Shown here: positions 35,434 to 45,080 of the stretch, piece after piece | How positions within the stretch are numbered: the first letter of the stretch is position 1 | Layout: each line of letters begins with the position of its first letter | Position numbers and translations under genes: made by a program | Origin: Ichthyenterobacterium magnum | GTDB taxonomy: Bacteria > Bacteroidota > Bacteroidia > Flavobacteriales > Flavobacteriaceae | Direction: 5' to 3' | Length of the DNA: 64,000 nt | Assembly: GCF_003610635.1 (NCBI RefSeq) | Contig: NZ_RAQJ01000003.1 | Span: forward strand, 186,001-250,000 | The notes under the pieces: model-generated | Databases searched by the model: none | Seen by the model: the letters and a program-made list of their open reading frames with translations, nothing else | Told to the model about the DNA's origin: nothing

Positions 35434-35552
35434 AAAAGCCAAAAGCCAAAAGCCAAAAGCCAAAAGCCAAAAGCCAAAAGCCAAAAGCCAAAAGCCAAAA
35501 GCCAAAAGCTATAAGCTATAAGCTAAAAGCTAAAAGCTAAAAGCTAAAAGCT
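35434..35552. repeat. Array of 17 heptamer tandem repeats (AAAAGCC / AAAAGCT)
   Basis: Seventeen perfect-length 7-bp units fill the uvrA-LOG gap: ten AAAAGCC, one AAAAGCT, two ATAAGCT and four AAAAGCT, with no spacer. It is not coding, is too short in unit for CRISPR, and ends 19 bp before the next start codon. Copy number is likely variable by slippage and could alter expression of the LOG gene. Confidence 0.95.
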
Positions 35553-35571
35553 AAAAATTAAAGAATAAAAT

Positions 35572-36261
35572 ATGAGGAAAGAACAAAACCATAAAGGTTG
35601 GAATGAAATTAAAACAAACGACTCTTGGGCAATCTTCAAGATTATGGGAGAGTTTGTTAATGGGTATGAAAAACTAAGTAAAATAGGACCATGTGTTTCT
35701 ATTTTTGGTTCTGCAAGAACAAAACCAGACCACAAATACTACAAATTAGCAACAGAAATAGCAGAAAAAATTGTTAATCATGGTTATGGTGTAATTACTG
35801 GTGGTGGACCAGGAATTATGGAAGCAGGTAATAAAGGTGCACATATAGCTGGCGGAACTTCTGTTGGTTTAAATATTGAATTACCTTTTGAACAACACGA
35901 TAATCCATATATAGATAGCGATAAAAGTTTAGATTTTGACTACTTCTTTGTTCGTAAAGTAATGTTTGTAAAATACTCGCAAGGTTTTGTTGTTATGCCT
36001 GGAGGTTTTGGAACTTTAGACGAATTATTTGAAGCTATCACCTTAATACAAACTAATAAAATTGAAAAATTTCCAATTATTCTAGTTGGTACTGATTTTT
36101 GGTCAGGATTAATGGATTGGGTAAAAAGCACACTTTTAGAAAAATTTGAAAACATTAGTGCTAAAGATTTAGACTTAATTCACATGGTAGATAATTCAGA
36201 CGAAGTAATAAGTATTTTAGATAATTTCTATAAAGAATATGGGTTGAGTCCAAACTTCTAA
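35572..36261 (+). CDS. LOG-family protein (TIGR00730), nucleoside-5'-monophosphate phosphoribohydrolase-like
   Basis: A 229-aa Rossmann-like protein with the LOG signatures GGGPGIMEAGNKGA (about 83-96) and PGGFGTLDELFE (about 143-154), which carry the catalytic Arg/Glu set region. Family members hydrolyse nucleoside monophosphates (cytokinin riboside 5'-monophosphate in plants and actinobacteria) to base and ribose phosphate; older annotation as lysine decarboxylase is wrong. The substrate here is unknown. Its immediate upstream region is the heptamer array. Confidence 0.92.
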   Translation: MRKEQNHKGWNEIKTNDSWAIFKIMGEFVNGYEKLSKIGPCVSIFGSARTKPDHKYYKLATEIAEKIVNHGYGVITGGGPGIMEAGNKGAHIAGGTSVGLNIELPFEQHDNPYIDSDKSLDFDYFFVRKVMFVKYSQGFVVMPGGFGTLDELFEAITLIQTNKIEKFPIILVGTDFWSGLMDWVKSTLLEKFENISAKDLDLIHMVDNSDEVISILDNFYKEYGLSPNF

Positions 36262-36397
36262 CCAAAGTATAACTAATTTAACTCAACTTGTAAAGACTAT
36301 AACTATAAACCATTCGTTATCTAAAGAAGAAAACCTTTAATTAAGTTTTCAACATAAGGCTTCAAAATAACAATCTTTAAAAATTTATTGTATTACA

Positions 36398-39229
36398 TTG
36401 AAATTACGTACTCTTTTTTTAGTTGCTCTATCAACTGTTTATATTCAAATACATGCCCAAAACAGTATTGAGTTAAAAGCAAAATTTGATGTCCCTAATA
36501 AGAGCATAAATATTACTCAAAACATAGTATATCAAAATACAAGTAATGATACTTTGTATACCCTATTTTTAAATGATTGGAACAATAGCTATTCGTCAAA
36601 AAAAACACCATTAGCAAAACGATTTGCCGAAGAATTTAACAATAAATTTCACTTTGCTAAAGATGAAGAAAGAGGTATAACCTCTATTAATAGTATTAAG
36701 GAAAATAACGTTCAGCTATTATTCAACAGAGTTGCCAATCATCCAGATGTAATAAAAGTAGAACTTAAACAGCCGCTGCTTCCGTTAAACTCATATAATA
36801 TAACTTTAGACTATAATGTTATTTTACCAGACGATACATTTACAGGTTACGGTATAAGCGAAGATGCTAATTTTAATTTAAAATATTGGTACATCACGCC
36901 TTCAGTTTATAATGGTAAATGGCATTACTACAGCAATAAAAACCTTGATGACCTTTTTATACCAAAAGCAGATTTATCTTTTGAAATTGAGTTCCCAAAA
37001 AATTACGCTTTTGTTTCTGAGTTAAACACTGCTAGTTTAAAACAAAATGACAGTACGCAAACCGTTTTTTTAAACGGAAAGGATAGAGTTAATACAAACT
37101 TAATCTTAAATAAATTTTCAGATTATAAATTTGTTCAAACAGATAAATTTACAATAGTTTCTAACCTTAATAATGAAGGTCTTCCTCCAGAAGAACTAGC
37201 AATGATTACTGATAAAATAACAAATTTTGTTAGTGAAAATCTAGGTAGCTATCCGCATGAGAGGTTATTAATTACAAAAAGTGATTATAAAAAAGACCCG
37301 CTTTACGGTTTAAATCAATTGCCAGATTTTATTAGACCGTTTCCTGACAGTTTTCAATATGAATTAAAACTACTTAAAACAGCACTTTATAATTATTTAA
37401 AGAACACACTATTAACAAACCCTAGAAAAGATTATTGGCTTATTGAAGGATTACAAACTTACTTTTTAATGAAGTATGTAGAAACCAACTATCCAGACAC
37501 CAAGCTTTTAGGAACTTTAGCCAATATTTGGGGTATACGCTCTTTTCATGCTTCAGATTTGCACTATAATGAGCAATACAATTTGTTTTTTATGCAAATG
37601 GCTCGAACAAATAGAGATCAGCCTTTAACAACATCTAAAGATTCTCTTTTAAAATTTAATGCCAATATTGCTGGAAAATATAAAGCAGGTATAGGCTTAA
37701 AATATTTAGACGACTATATAAACTCAAACATTTTAGAACAAACAATTTCTGAGTTTTTAAGACAAAGTAAGTTAAAGCAAGTAAATTCTATTGCATTCGA
37801 AAACTTATTAAAAAGCAAAACCAATAAAAATTTAGATTGGTTTTTTACAGATTATGTTAACTCAAGAAAAAAGATTGACTTTAAAATTAAAGATGTTATA
37901 AAAACAGAAGATTCTATAACATTAACTATTAAAAATAAAGAAGATAATAATATGCCAATTTCATTGTTTACACTTAACAATGATTCTATTTTATCTAAAT
38001 CTTGGATTGAAAACATAGCTAAAGACAAAACAATTACCATACCTAGAGAAGGTGCTAATAAATTGGCCCTAAATTATGATAAAACCATACCTGAATTTAA
38101 TTTAAGAGATAACTATAAAACATTAAAAGGTTTCTTTTTTAATAATAAACCATTGCAATTTAGATTAGTAAAAGATATTGAAGACCCCAATTACAATCAG
38201 ATATTTATTATGCCTTTAGTAGAGTTTAACAATATATATGATGGACTAACATTAGGTACTAAATTTTATAACAAAACGTTATTGCGCAAACGTTTAAACT
38301 ATAAGCTTTCTCCACAATATGCTACTAAATCTAAGTCATTAACTGGTGGCGGTTCAATATCGTATTCTCATAATATAGAAAACAAAAATTTATATCGTAT
38401 TACTTATGGTGTTGGTCTTGGTTACTCATCATTTGCCGAAGATGCTTTTGTAACCAAACTAACACCAAGCTTATCTTTTTCTTTTAGAAACAATAACGAT
38501 TTTAGATCAAACAAATGGCAGCATTTAAACTTACGCTTTTTAAGTATTTCAAGAGATATTGGTGACAATGCCATTATTGATGTAGATGAACCAGACTATA
38601 GTGTTGTAAATTTAAGATACTCATATGGCAACCCTGGCTTAATTAATTTTTCTAACGCATCCTACGACCTTCAGTTTGGTCAGAAATTTGGTAAAGTATC
38701 GGCAAATTATGAATATAGAAAACTCTTTGAGAGTAATAGGCAATTTAGTATTAGGCTTTTTGCAGGTACATTTTTATATAATAAAACAGAATCTTCTTCA
38801 GACTACTTTAGTTTTGCATTAGATAGACCAACAGATTATTTATTTGATTACAATTACTTAGGGCGCTCTGAAGCTTCAGGTATTTTTAGTCAACAACTTG
38901 TTATTTCTGAAGGTGGCTTTAAATCTAAACTAGATACACCATTTGCAAATCAATGGATGACTACCGCAAATGTAAGTACTTCTATTTGGCGCTATATTCA
39001 AGCATATGGTGATTTTGGTTTCTTAAAAAACAAAGGATTAGACCCTAAAATTGTTTATGACTCTGGAATTCGACTAAACTTAGTTCAAGATTATTTTGAA
39101 TTATATTTTCCAATATATTCAAACTTAGGATGGGAAATTGGTCAAGACAATTATGATCAAAAAATTCGCTTTATTTTTACTGTAGATCCTAAAACATTAT
39201 TAGGTTTATTTAGAAGAAAATGGTATTAA
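36398..39229 (+). CDS. M1-aminopeptidase-like protein without HExxH, with C-terminal beta-barrel-like region
   Basis: The 943-aa frame starts at TTG 36398; residues 1-20 form a signal peptide ending HAQ. Residues 20-430 resemble the M1 gluzincin N-domain and thermolysin-like domain (YNITLDYNVILPDD, then YWLIEGLQTYFLMKYVE, where W-x-x-E-G is the usual second zinc-ligand region). The HExxH helix is absent; the equivalent segment reads LLKTALYNYLKN. The last 350 residues are alternating-hydrophobic strands ending FRRKWY, as in an outer-membrane barrel. It is likely a surface protein without classical M1 peptidase activity. Confidence 0.8.
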   Translation: MKLRTLFLVALSTVYIQIHAQNSIELKAKFDVPNKSINITQNIVYQNTSNDTLYTLFLNDWNNSYSSKKTPLAKRFAEEFNNKFHFAKDEERGITSINSIKENNVQLLFNRVANHPDVIKVELKQPLLPLNSYNITLDYNVILPDDTFTGYGISEDANFNLKYWYITPSVYNGKWHYYSNKNLDDLFIPKADLSFEIEFPKNYAFVSELNTASLKQNDSTQTVFLNGKDRVNTNLILNKFSDYKFVQTDKFTIVSNLNNEGLPPEELAMITDKITNFVSENLGSYPHERLLITKSDYKKDPLYGLNQLPDFIRPFPDSFQYELKLLKTALYNYLKNTLLTNPRKDYWLIEGLQTYFLMKYVETNYPDTKLLGTLANIWGIRSFHASDLHYNEQYNLFFMQMARTNRDQPLTTSKDSLLKFNANIAGKYKAGIGLKYLDDYINSNILEQTISEFLRQSKLKQVNSIAFENLLKSKTNKNLDWFFTDYVNSRKKIDFKIKDVIKTEDSITLTIKNKEDNNMPISLFTLNNDSILSKSWIENIAKDKTITIPREGANKLALNYDKTIPEFNLRDNYKTLKGFFFNNKPLQFRLVKDIEDPNYNQIFIMPLVEFNNIYDGLTLGTKFYNKTLLRKRLNYKLSPQYATKSKSLTGGGSISYSHNIENKNLYRITYGVGLGYSSFAEDAFVTKLTPSLSFSFRNNNDFRSNKWQHLNLRFLSISRDIGDNAIIDVDEPDYSVVNLRYSYGNPGLINFSNASYDLQFGQKFGKVSANYEYRKLFESNRQFSIRLFAGTFLYNKTESSSDYFSFALDRPTDYLFDYNYLGRSEASGIFSQQLVISEGGFKSKLDTPFANQWMTTANVSTSIWRYIQAYGDFGFLKNKGLDPKIVYDSGIRLNLVQDYFELYFPIYSNLGWEIGQDNYDQKIRFIFTVDPKTLLGLFRRKWY

Positions 39230-39331
39230 ATAATTCTTAACGAAGTTCCTTTTTTTAAGATTTATTTTATGATACATCAAAAAAAATACGTTTTTTTTAT
39301 CATATTCTCAATATTATAACACTTTAGCATC

Positions 39332-39362
39332 TTGCAAAAGATAGTCTAATTTGCTAAATTTG
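39332..39362 (+). promoter_or_regulatory. Bacteroidota promoter: TTG (-33) and TAAATTTG (-7)
   Basis: TTG at 39332-39334 and TAAATTTG at 39355-39362 are separated by 20 bp, matching the Bacteroidota sigma-A consensus, 19 bp before the E1 gene start. Confidence 0.7.
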
Positions 39363-39381
39363 CAACTTATATAACTCTACT

Positions 39382-41793
39382 ATGCAAAGCAATTCTAAAA
39401 CTATAGACGACATCACTTTCGATGATTTTAAATCAGAAATAATTAATGATTATAAAATTGCTGTAACAAGTAGAGAGTGTAGTTTATTAGGACGTAGAGA
39501 AGTACTCACAGGAAAAGCAAAGTTTGGAATTTTTGGTGACGGAAAAGAAGTTCCGCAATTGGCTTGGGCAAAAGTGTTTGAGAATGGTGATTTTCGATCT
39601 GGCTATTATCGAGATCAAACATTTATGATGGCTATAAACAAGCTAAGTATTGAGCAATTTTTCGCTGGCTTATACGCGCACACATCTATTGATGCAGACC
39701 CAATGAGTGCTGGAAGACAAATGGGTGGTCATTTTGGCACGCATAGTTTAGATGCAAATGGTGATTGGAAAAACCTAACAGAACAAAAAAACTCAAGTGC
39801 AGACATCTCTCCTACTGCTGGTCAAATGCCACGTTTACTAGGTTTAGCACAAGCCTCAAAAATATATAGGCATGTAAAAAACATTGACACTAGCAATTTT
39901 TCTAAAAAAGGAAATGAAATAGCTTGGGGAACAATTGGTAATGCAAGTACAAGTGAAGGTTTGTTTTTTGAAACTATTAATGCTGCTGGTGTTTTACAAG
40001 TACCAATGGTTATTAGTATTTGGGATGATGAATATGGTATTTCTGTTCATGCTAAACACCAAACAACAAAAGAAAGCATCTCAGAAATCTTAAAAGGGTT
40101 ACAAAGGGACAAAAACAATAAAGGTTACGAAATATTAAAAGTAAACGGTTGGGATTATGCTGCTTTAATAGAAACATATCAAAAAGCATCAAAAATAGCT
40201 AGAGAAGAACATGTACCGGTAATGATTCATGTAGTTGAGTTAACACAACCACAAGGTCATTCTACTTCTGGATCGCATGAACGCTATAAAAGCAAAGAGC
40301 GTTTAGCTTGGGAAGCCGAGTACGATTGTGTTGTTAAAATGCGTGAGTGGATTATCAATAATAATATTGCCTCACAAGAAGAACTTGATGATTTTGATAA
40401 AACTATAAAGAAAGCTGTTAGAGATGGGAAAAAAGCCGCATGGAACGCTTATCTTAAACCAATAAAAGAAGACCAACAAGAAGCGATTACATTATTAACC
40501 AATATAGCAAACGTAAGTGCTAATAAGGTTTTTATTAATAAAATTATTTCAGATTTAACTGCTATTACAGAACCTATTAGAAAAGATATTCTATCTGCAG
40601 CCAGAAAAGTTCTACGTTATGTAGTTTCTGAAGTTTCTGATGAAAAGGAAATTCTTAAATCTTGGGTAAATAATTATATCAATACAATTCAGCCAAAATA
40701 CAGCTCACACTTATATAGCGAATCAAACAAATCTGCTCTACACATAAATGAAGTCCTTCCAACTTATGATACTGATGCAAACGACGTAGATGGAAGAGTC
40801 ATTATAAGAGATAATTTTGATGCCATTTTTAACAATTACCCAGAAACACTAATCTTTGGTGAAGATGCTGGTACGATTGGAGATGTAAATCAAGGTTTAG
40901 AAGGTTTGCAAGAAAAATATGGTGAGCTTAGAGTTGCAGATGTAGGTATTAGAGAAGCTACCATACTAGGTCAAGGTATTGGTATGGCTATGCGTGGTTT
41001 ACGCCCAATAGCAGAAATTCAGTACTTAGATTATATCTTATACGCACTACAAATAATGAGTGACGATTTAGCCTCATTACAATATAGAACAAAAGGAAGA
41101 CAAAAAGCGCCACTTATTATTCGTACTCGTGGTCATAGATTAGAAGGTATTTGGCACTCAGGATCACAACTTGGTGGTGTTATTAATTTAATACGAGGTA
41201 TTCATGTTTTAGTTCCTAGAAACATGACTAAAGCTGCTGGTTTTTATAATACACTTCTAAAAAGTGATGAGCCTGCACTAATAATTGAGTGTCTAAATGG
41301 TTATAGGTTAAAAGAAAAAATGCCAAATAATATTGGAGAATTTAAAACACCAATTGGAGTTGTTGAAACTGTAAAAGAAGGTTCTGATATTACTTTAGTC
41401 TCTTATGGCTCTACATTAAGAATTGTTGAACAAGTTGCAAAAGAACTTATAGAAGTTGGTATTGATGCCGAAGTCATTGATATTCAATCGTTATTACCAT
41501 TTGATATTAATCATGATATCGTAAAGAGTGTTGCAAAAACAAATCGTTTAATGGTTATTGATGAAGATGTTCCTGGAGGCGCTTCAGCTTATATTTTAAA
41601 CGAAATTATAAATACACAAAACGCATTTCAATATCTCGATGGCCAACCAAAAACACTCACAGCAAAAGCACATCGTCCAGCTTATGGAACTGATGGTGAT
41701 TATTTTTCAAAACCATCAGCAGAAGATATTTTTGAAGCTGTTTATGATGTAATGCATGAAGTAAATCCTACAGATTTTCCAAAATTGAGGTAA
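39382..41793 (+). CDS. 2-oxoacid dehydrogenase E1, alpha-beta fusion (branched-chain/2-oxoisovalerate type)
   Basis: An 803-aa fusion. The alpha half (about 1-390) has the ThDP-binding segment GTIGNASTSEGLFFETINAAG and the phosphorylation-loop-like SGSHERYKSKERLAWEAEYD. The beta half (about 460-803) has IFGEDAGTIGDVNQGLEGL, VGIREATILGQGIGMAMRG and the C-terminal YGSTLRIVEQVAKEL. It decarboxylates a 2-oxoacid and passes the acyl group to an E2 lipoyl protein, which is not in this window. Such fused E1 forms are common in Bacteroidota. It has its own promoter and terminator. Confidence 0.93.
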   Translation: MQSNSKTIDDITFDDFKSEIINDYKIAVTSRECSLLGRREVLTGKAKFGIFGDGKEVPQLAWAKVFENGDFRSGYYRDQTFMMAINKLSIEQFFAGLYAHTSIDADPMSAGRQMGGHFGTHSLDANGDWKNLTEQKNSSADISPTAGQMPRLLGLAQASKIYRHVKNIDTSNFSKKGNEIAWGTIGNASTSEGLFFETINAAGVLQVPMVISIWDDEYGISVHAKHQTTKESISEILKGLQRDKNNKGYEILKVNGWDYAALIETYQKASKIAREEHVPVMIHVVELTQPQGHSTSGSHERYKSKERLAWEAEYDCVVKMREWIINNNIASQEELDDFDKTIKKAVRDGKKAAWNAYLKPIKEDQQEAITLLTNIANVSANKVFINKIISDLTAITEPIRKDILSAARKVLRYVVSEVSDEKEILKSWVNNYINTIQPKYSSHLYSESNKSALHINEVLPTYDTDANDVDGRVIIRDNFDAIFNNYPETLIFGEDAGTIGDVNQGLEGLQEKYGELRVADVGIREATILGQGIGMAMRGLRPIAEIQYLDYILYALQIMSDDLASLQYRTKGRQKAPLIIRTRGHRLEGIWHSGSQLGGVINLIRGIHVLVPRNMTKAAGFYNTLLKSDEPALIIECLNGYRLKEKMPNNIGEFKTPIGVVETVKEGSDITLVSYGSTLRIVEQVAKELIEVGIDAEVIDIQSLLPFDINHDIVKSVAKTNRLMVIDEDVPGGASAYILNEIINTQNAFQYLDGQPKTLTAKAHRPAYGTDGDYFSKPSAEDIFEAVYDVMHEVNPTDFPKLR

Positions 41794-41835
41794 CATAATA
41801 TTTAACCATATTTTAAATCAAAAAAAGACATTAAC

Positions 41836-41868
41836 AAAGCTCCTACTAATAAGTAAGAGCTTTTTTTC
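41836..41868 (+). terminator. Rho-independent terminator after the E1 gene
   Basis: AAAGCTC (41836-41842) pairs with GAGCTTT (41857-41863), followed by a T run, 43 bp downstream of the E1 stop. Confidence 0.85.
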
Positions 41869-41893
41869 TATATTTATAATCTAACAATTTAAT

Positions 41894-43498
41894 ATGCTTT
41901 CAAAACAAGATAAAGAACAATTAAGAGGCACTATCTTTAAACATTTAGATGGTATTGCTACTGCAACAACAATATATGCTTTACATAAAAAAGGTGTTTT
42001 AGATTATTTATTAGAACATCAAAAAGTAAACCTTAACGATTTAACAAGTCGGTTTAACGCTAATGAAGGTTATCTAAACATAGGTTTACGAATTTTATCA
42101 TCTCAAGGCTGGCTAATTCAACACATCGATAATGCGAGTGACAATATTGAATATGAAGTTAATGAGAAAAGCAAAACTGTATTTTCTTTAGCACACACAT
42201 ACAAAGATGCTGTAAACTTACTTTCATATTCGGTTAAATTTCCTGAAGAACGTATTGGCTCAGATGCTTTTAGTGCTTTAGAACGTATTTTTAAAGCTTA
42301 TAAATCTCATTTCGGACTTAACATAGAAAATAGTGCTTCTACAGAGTATCAAATTTTAAAACATATTGAAGGTGTCATCATTGCTCCAATTATTGTTTTA
42401 TTAGGTATGAATGGGTTTTTTCATAAATACTTTATGGAAGCTTCTTTTAGAGCTCAAGAGTACCACAAAGACCCAGAAAGTTTTAAAAAAATACTAGACT
42501 TTTTAACGCATTTAGGTTGGTTTAAAAAGAAAAAAGACACCTATCAATTTACAGATGAAGGGCTGTTTTTTGCGAAACGTGCAAGTGCCTATGGTGTTAC
42601 AGTATCTTACTTACCAACATTTGTTAAGCTAGATGAACTTATGTTTGGAAATCCATTAGTGTTAAAAACGGATTCTCCAGATGACACAGAAAAACATGTT
42701 GATAGAGAAATGAATGTTTGGGGATCTGGTGGCGCGCATTCAACATATTTCAAGGTTATTGACCAAGTCATTATTAAACTATTTAACAAACCTATTGATG
42801 AGCAACCTAAAGGTATTTTGGATATGGGTTGTGGTAACGGTGCATTTATTCAGCATATATTTGATGTGATTGAGCATCAAACCAAGAGAGGAAAAATGCT
42901 TGACGAACATCCGCTACTTTTAGTTGGAGCAGATTTTAATCAAGCAGCTTTAAAAGTAACAAGAGCTAATTTAATTAAAGCAGATATTTGGGCTAAAGTA
43001 ATTTGGGGAGATATTGGTAGACCAGATTTATTAGCAAAAGACTTAAAAGAAGATTATAATATAGAGCTAAAAGATTTACTTAATGTACGTACTTTTTTAG
43101 ATCACAATCGCATCTGGGAAGCTCCTAAAAAAGCAACCAATAGAGTAAGTCAATCGTCTGGAGCCTATACATATCAAGGTAAACGTATTAGTAATAATTT
43201 GGTTGAAGATTCTCTATTTGAACATTTACAAAAATGGAAACCTTACGTTGAACGCTTTGGCTTATTAATGATAGAATTACATACTATCAATCCAAAATTT
43301 ACAGCAAAAAATATTGGTAAAACAGCTGCTACAGCTTATGATGCTACTCATGGCTATAGTGATCAATACATATTAGAGGTTGATGTATTTAATAAAGTCG
43401 CTGCAGAATCTGGATTACATCCAGATCCAAATTACTTTACAACTTTCCCAAATAACGAGTTAGCAACAGTAAGTGTAAATCTCCTTAAAGGTAAGTAA
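41894..43498 (+). CDS. Large class I SAM-dependent methyltransferase (534 aa)
   Basis: The N-terminus resembles a winged-helix dimerisation domain of small-molecule O-methyltransferases (HLDGIATATTIYALHKKGVLDYLLE). A second winged-helix-like region (about 185-235) follows. The SAM-binding domain has ILDMGCGNGAFIQHI (about 305-319) and LLVGADFNQAALKVTRANL. The doubled N-terminal part and length are unlike simple tRNA or rRNA methyltransferases and recall AprA-type or polyketide-linked enzymes, but no biosynthetic cluster is present. The substrate is unknown. The stop overlaps the start of the DUF202 gene (TAATG). Confidence 0.8.
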   Translation: MLSKQDKEQLRGTIFKHLDGIATATTIYALHKKGVLDYLLEHQKVNLNDLTSRFNANEGYLNIGLRILSSQGWLIQHIDNASDNIEYEVNEKSKTVFSLAHTYKDAVNLLSYSVKFPEERIGSDAFSALERIFKAYKSHFGLNIENSASTEYQILKHIEGVIIAPIIVLLGMNGFFHKYFMEASFRAQEYHKDPESFKKILDFLTHLGWFKKKKDTYQFTDEGLFFAKRASAYGVTVSYLPTFVKLDELMFGNPLVLKTDSPDDTEKHVDREMNVWGSGGAHSTYFKVIDQVIIKLFNKPIDEQPKGILDMGCGNGAFIQHIFDVIEHQTKRGKMLDEHPLLLVGADFNQAALKVTRANLIKADIWAKVIWGDIGRPDLLAKDLKEDYNIELKDLLNVRTFLDHNRIWEAPKKATNRVSQSSGAYTYQGKRISNNLVEDSLFEHLQKWKPYVERFGLLMIELHTINPKFTAKNIGKTAATAYDATHGYSDQYILEVDVFNKVAAESGLHPDPNYFTTFPNNELATVSVNLLKGK

Positions 43499-43764
43499 TG
43501 GATAAAGAAACAGCACCTTTAATCATTAGAGATTGGTTAGCAATAGAACGAACAAAACTAGCAAACGAAAGAACCTTTTTGGCATATTTTAGAACCTTTA
43601 TAGTTTTTTTAGGTACGGGATTTACTATAATGAAATTAGAGATTTTCTCTGAGTTAAAACCTTTTGGAATTGTTTTACTTTGTATATCTCCAATTATATT
43701 ACTCATTGGTCTAATACGGCTATTTAAAGTTAAACGCACCATAAGAAAACATTATAAAGTTTGA
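43498..43764 (+). CDS. DUF202 (YidH-like) small membrane protein
   Basis: An 88-aa protein with the DUF202 signature RTKLANERTFLAYFRTF followed by two hydrophobic helices (about 32-50 and 58-78) and a basic tail. DUF202 proteins are small inner-membrane proteins of unknown function. It is translationally coupled to both neighbours: TAATG with the methyltransferase and TTGA with the next gene. Confidence 0.9.
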   Translation: MDKETAPLIIRDWLAIERTKLANERTFLAYFRTFIVFLGTGFTIMKLEIFSELKPFGIVLLCISPIILLIGLIRLFKVKRTIRKHYKV

Positions 43765-44237
43765 AAGCAGTATCTGTAGTTACCATAAAAAAAGAATTAC
43801 AACATCGCTCAAGTGATGAGTTAATGCAATTATGTTTACGTCTTTCAAAATTTAAAAAGGAGAACAAAGAGCTCCTTACCTATTTATTGTTTGAGTCTCA
43901 TGACGAGTCTGGCTATATAGAAACTGTAAAAGTTGAAATAGATGAACAATTTGAAACTATTAATAGAGATAGCTACTTCTATATTAAAAAGAGTGTGCGC
44001 AAGATTTTACGTAACATAAAAAAGTATGCACGCTATTCTTTAAAGAAAGAAACCGAAGTAGAACTCCTACTCTATTTTTGTAAAAAACTTAAAAATTTTA
44101 CGCCATCAATTAACAGAAATGTTACTTTAACAAATATTTACGAGCGACAAATAGCATTAATTAAAAGGATTATAAGTAAGCTGCATGAAGACTTACAGTA
44201 TGATTATAACATGGCTTTAGAAGAACTAGAAAACTAA
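43761..44237 (+). CDS. Conserved hypothetical helical protein (158 aa)
   Basis: It starts at TTG 43761, overlapping the DUF202 stop by 4 bp. The product is soluble, helical and strongly charged (LSKFKKENKELLTYLLFESHDE, KSVRKILRNIKKYARYS). No catalytic motif or membrane segment is seen. The pattern is that of a Bacteroidota-conserved hypothetical with an unknown role. It ends the small operon begun by the methyltransferase. Confidence 0.8.
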   Translation: MKAVSVVTIKKELQHRSSDELMQLCLRLSKFKKENKELLTYLLFESHDESGYIETVKVEIDEQFETINRDSYFYIKKSVRKILRNIKKYARYSLKKETEVELLLYFCKKLKNFTPSINRNVTLTNIYERQIALIKRIISKLHEDLQYDYNMALEELEN

Positions 44238-44315
44238 ACAAAAAAACTTACTTTATCCAGAAAATAAGCCCTGATAAACCTTATATTTATTACCATATAA
44301 CCAGTTGGCAGCAAG

Positions 44316-45078
44316 CTAGGAATCTCCTTGCGCATCGAAAATTCCTTCATAAAAAGACAATCTATTTTTTAAATCATCATCCATGTTTTTATCAAAATAA
44401 ATAACCTTAACTCTAGATTTTGGAACTTCTAACAACTCGAAAGTTGGAATTTCGGTAAATCTAAATCTTGTTTTCCCTGGATTTTTACCAGCTTGTAAAA
44501 CTCGACTACCATAATGATTTTCTAATTGACCATTAGGCATACAAATTAGATTTATATCTAAAATATTAAGATTTTCATCTTCATAAACTATTGTAATAAA
44601 ATAAGACAAACATATTTTTTCTGAATCTTTTCCTTTATTGTAAAATGTTGGTAATGCAGGAATATAATCTCGTTGAATAACACCTTGTCTTGTATTGACA
44701 TTCATTACTCCTTTGTAACTATTTTGATTTTCTCCTACAAAAATACTTCTTGTTATATCACCAATATTACGAGTTTGAACAGTTTTCAAGTCTATATGAA
44801 TAAAAGCGTCTTTCACTTCAAAAAACATATCAGAACCAACAGGACAAGAATTTGGTTGTTTATCTTACGATTTCTTGTAAAAGAAAAAAACCATCATTTC
44901 TATCATTAATAAAATTAATAAGCCATAAATTTTTATTGTAAGTACTTAATTGTTCCTTTATTAGCTCTTCATCAGTTCCATTTTCGCCAGCAATTAAATC
45001 AGAATTAATTTTAAACTTAATGCAAAATTCAATAAAAGTATTAACTCTAAATACTCTATTAGGTTTTATTATAGCCAT
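44316..45078 (-). pseudogene. Frameshifted restriction-endonuclease-like gene
   Basis: Two frames together look like one gene. The first (45078-44860, 72 codons) ends LLQEIVR-stop. The second frame, read from 44864, continues DKQPNSCPVGSD into FFEVKDAFIHIDLKT and on to 44316. One inserted or deleted base near 44862-44868 (GTAAGATAAAC on the minus strand) would join them into about 254 aa. The CPVGSD...FIHIDLKT pattern resembles a PD-(D/E)xK restriction nuclease core. The shorter downstream frame also has its own ATG at 44828. It starts 2 bp after the Mrr gene, and the nearby methyltransferase is truncated, so a decaying restriction-modification system is likely. Confidence 0.6.
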
Positions 45079-45080
45079 AA

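Noticed and set aside
35434-35552. Repeat array considered as CRISPR or origin iterons
   Set aside because: Contiguous 7-bp units without spacers, and no replication initiator or cas gene nearby.
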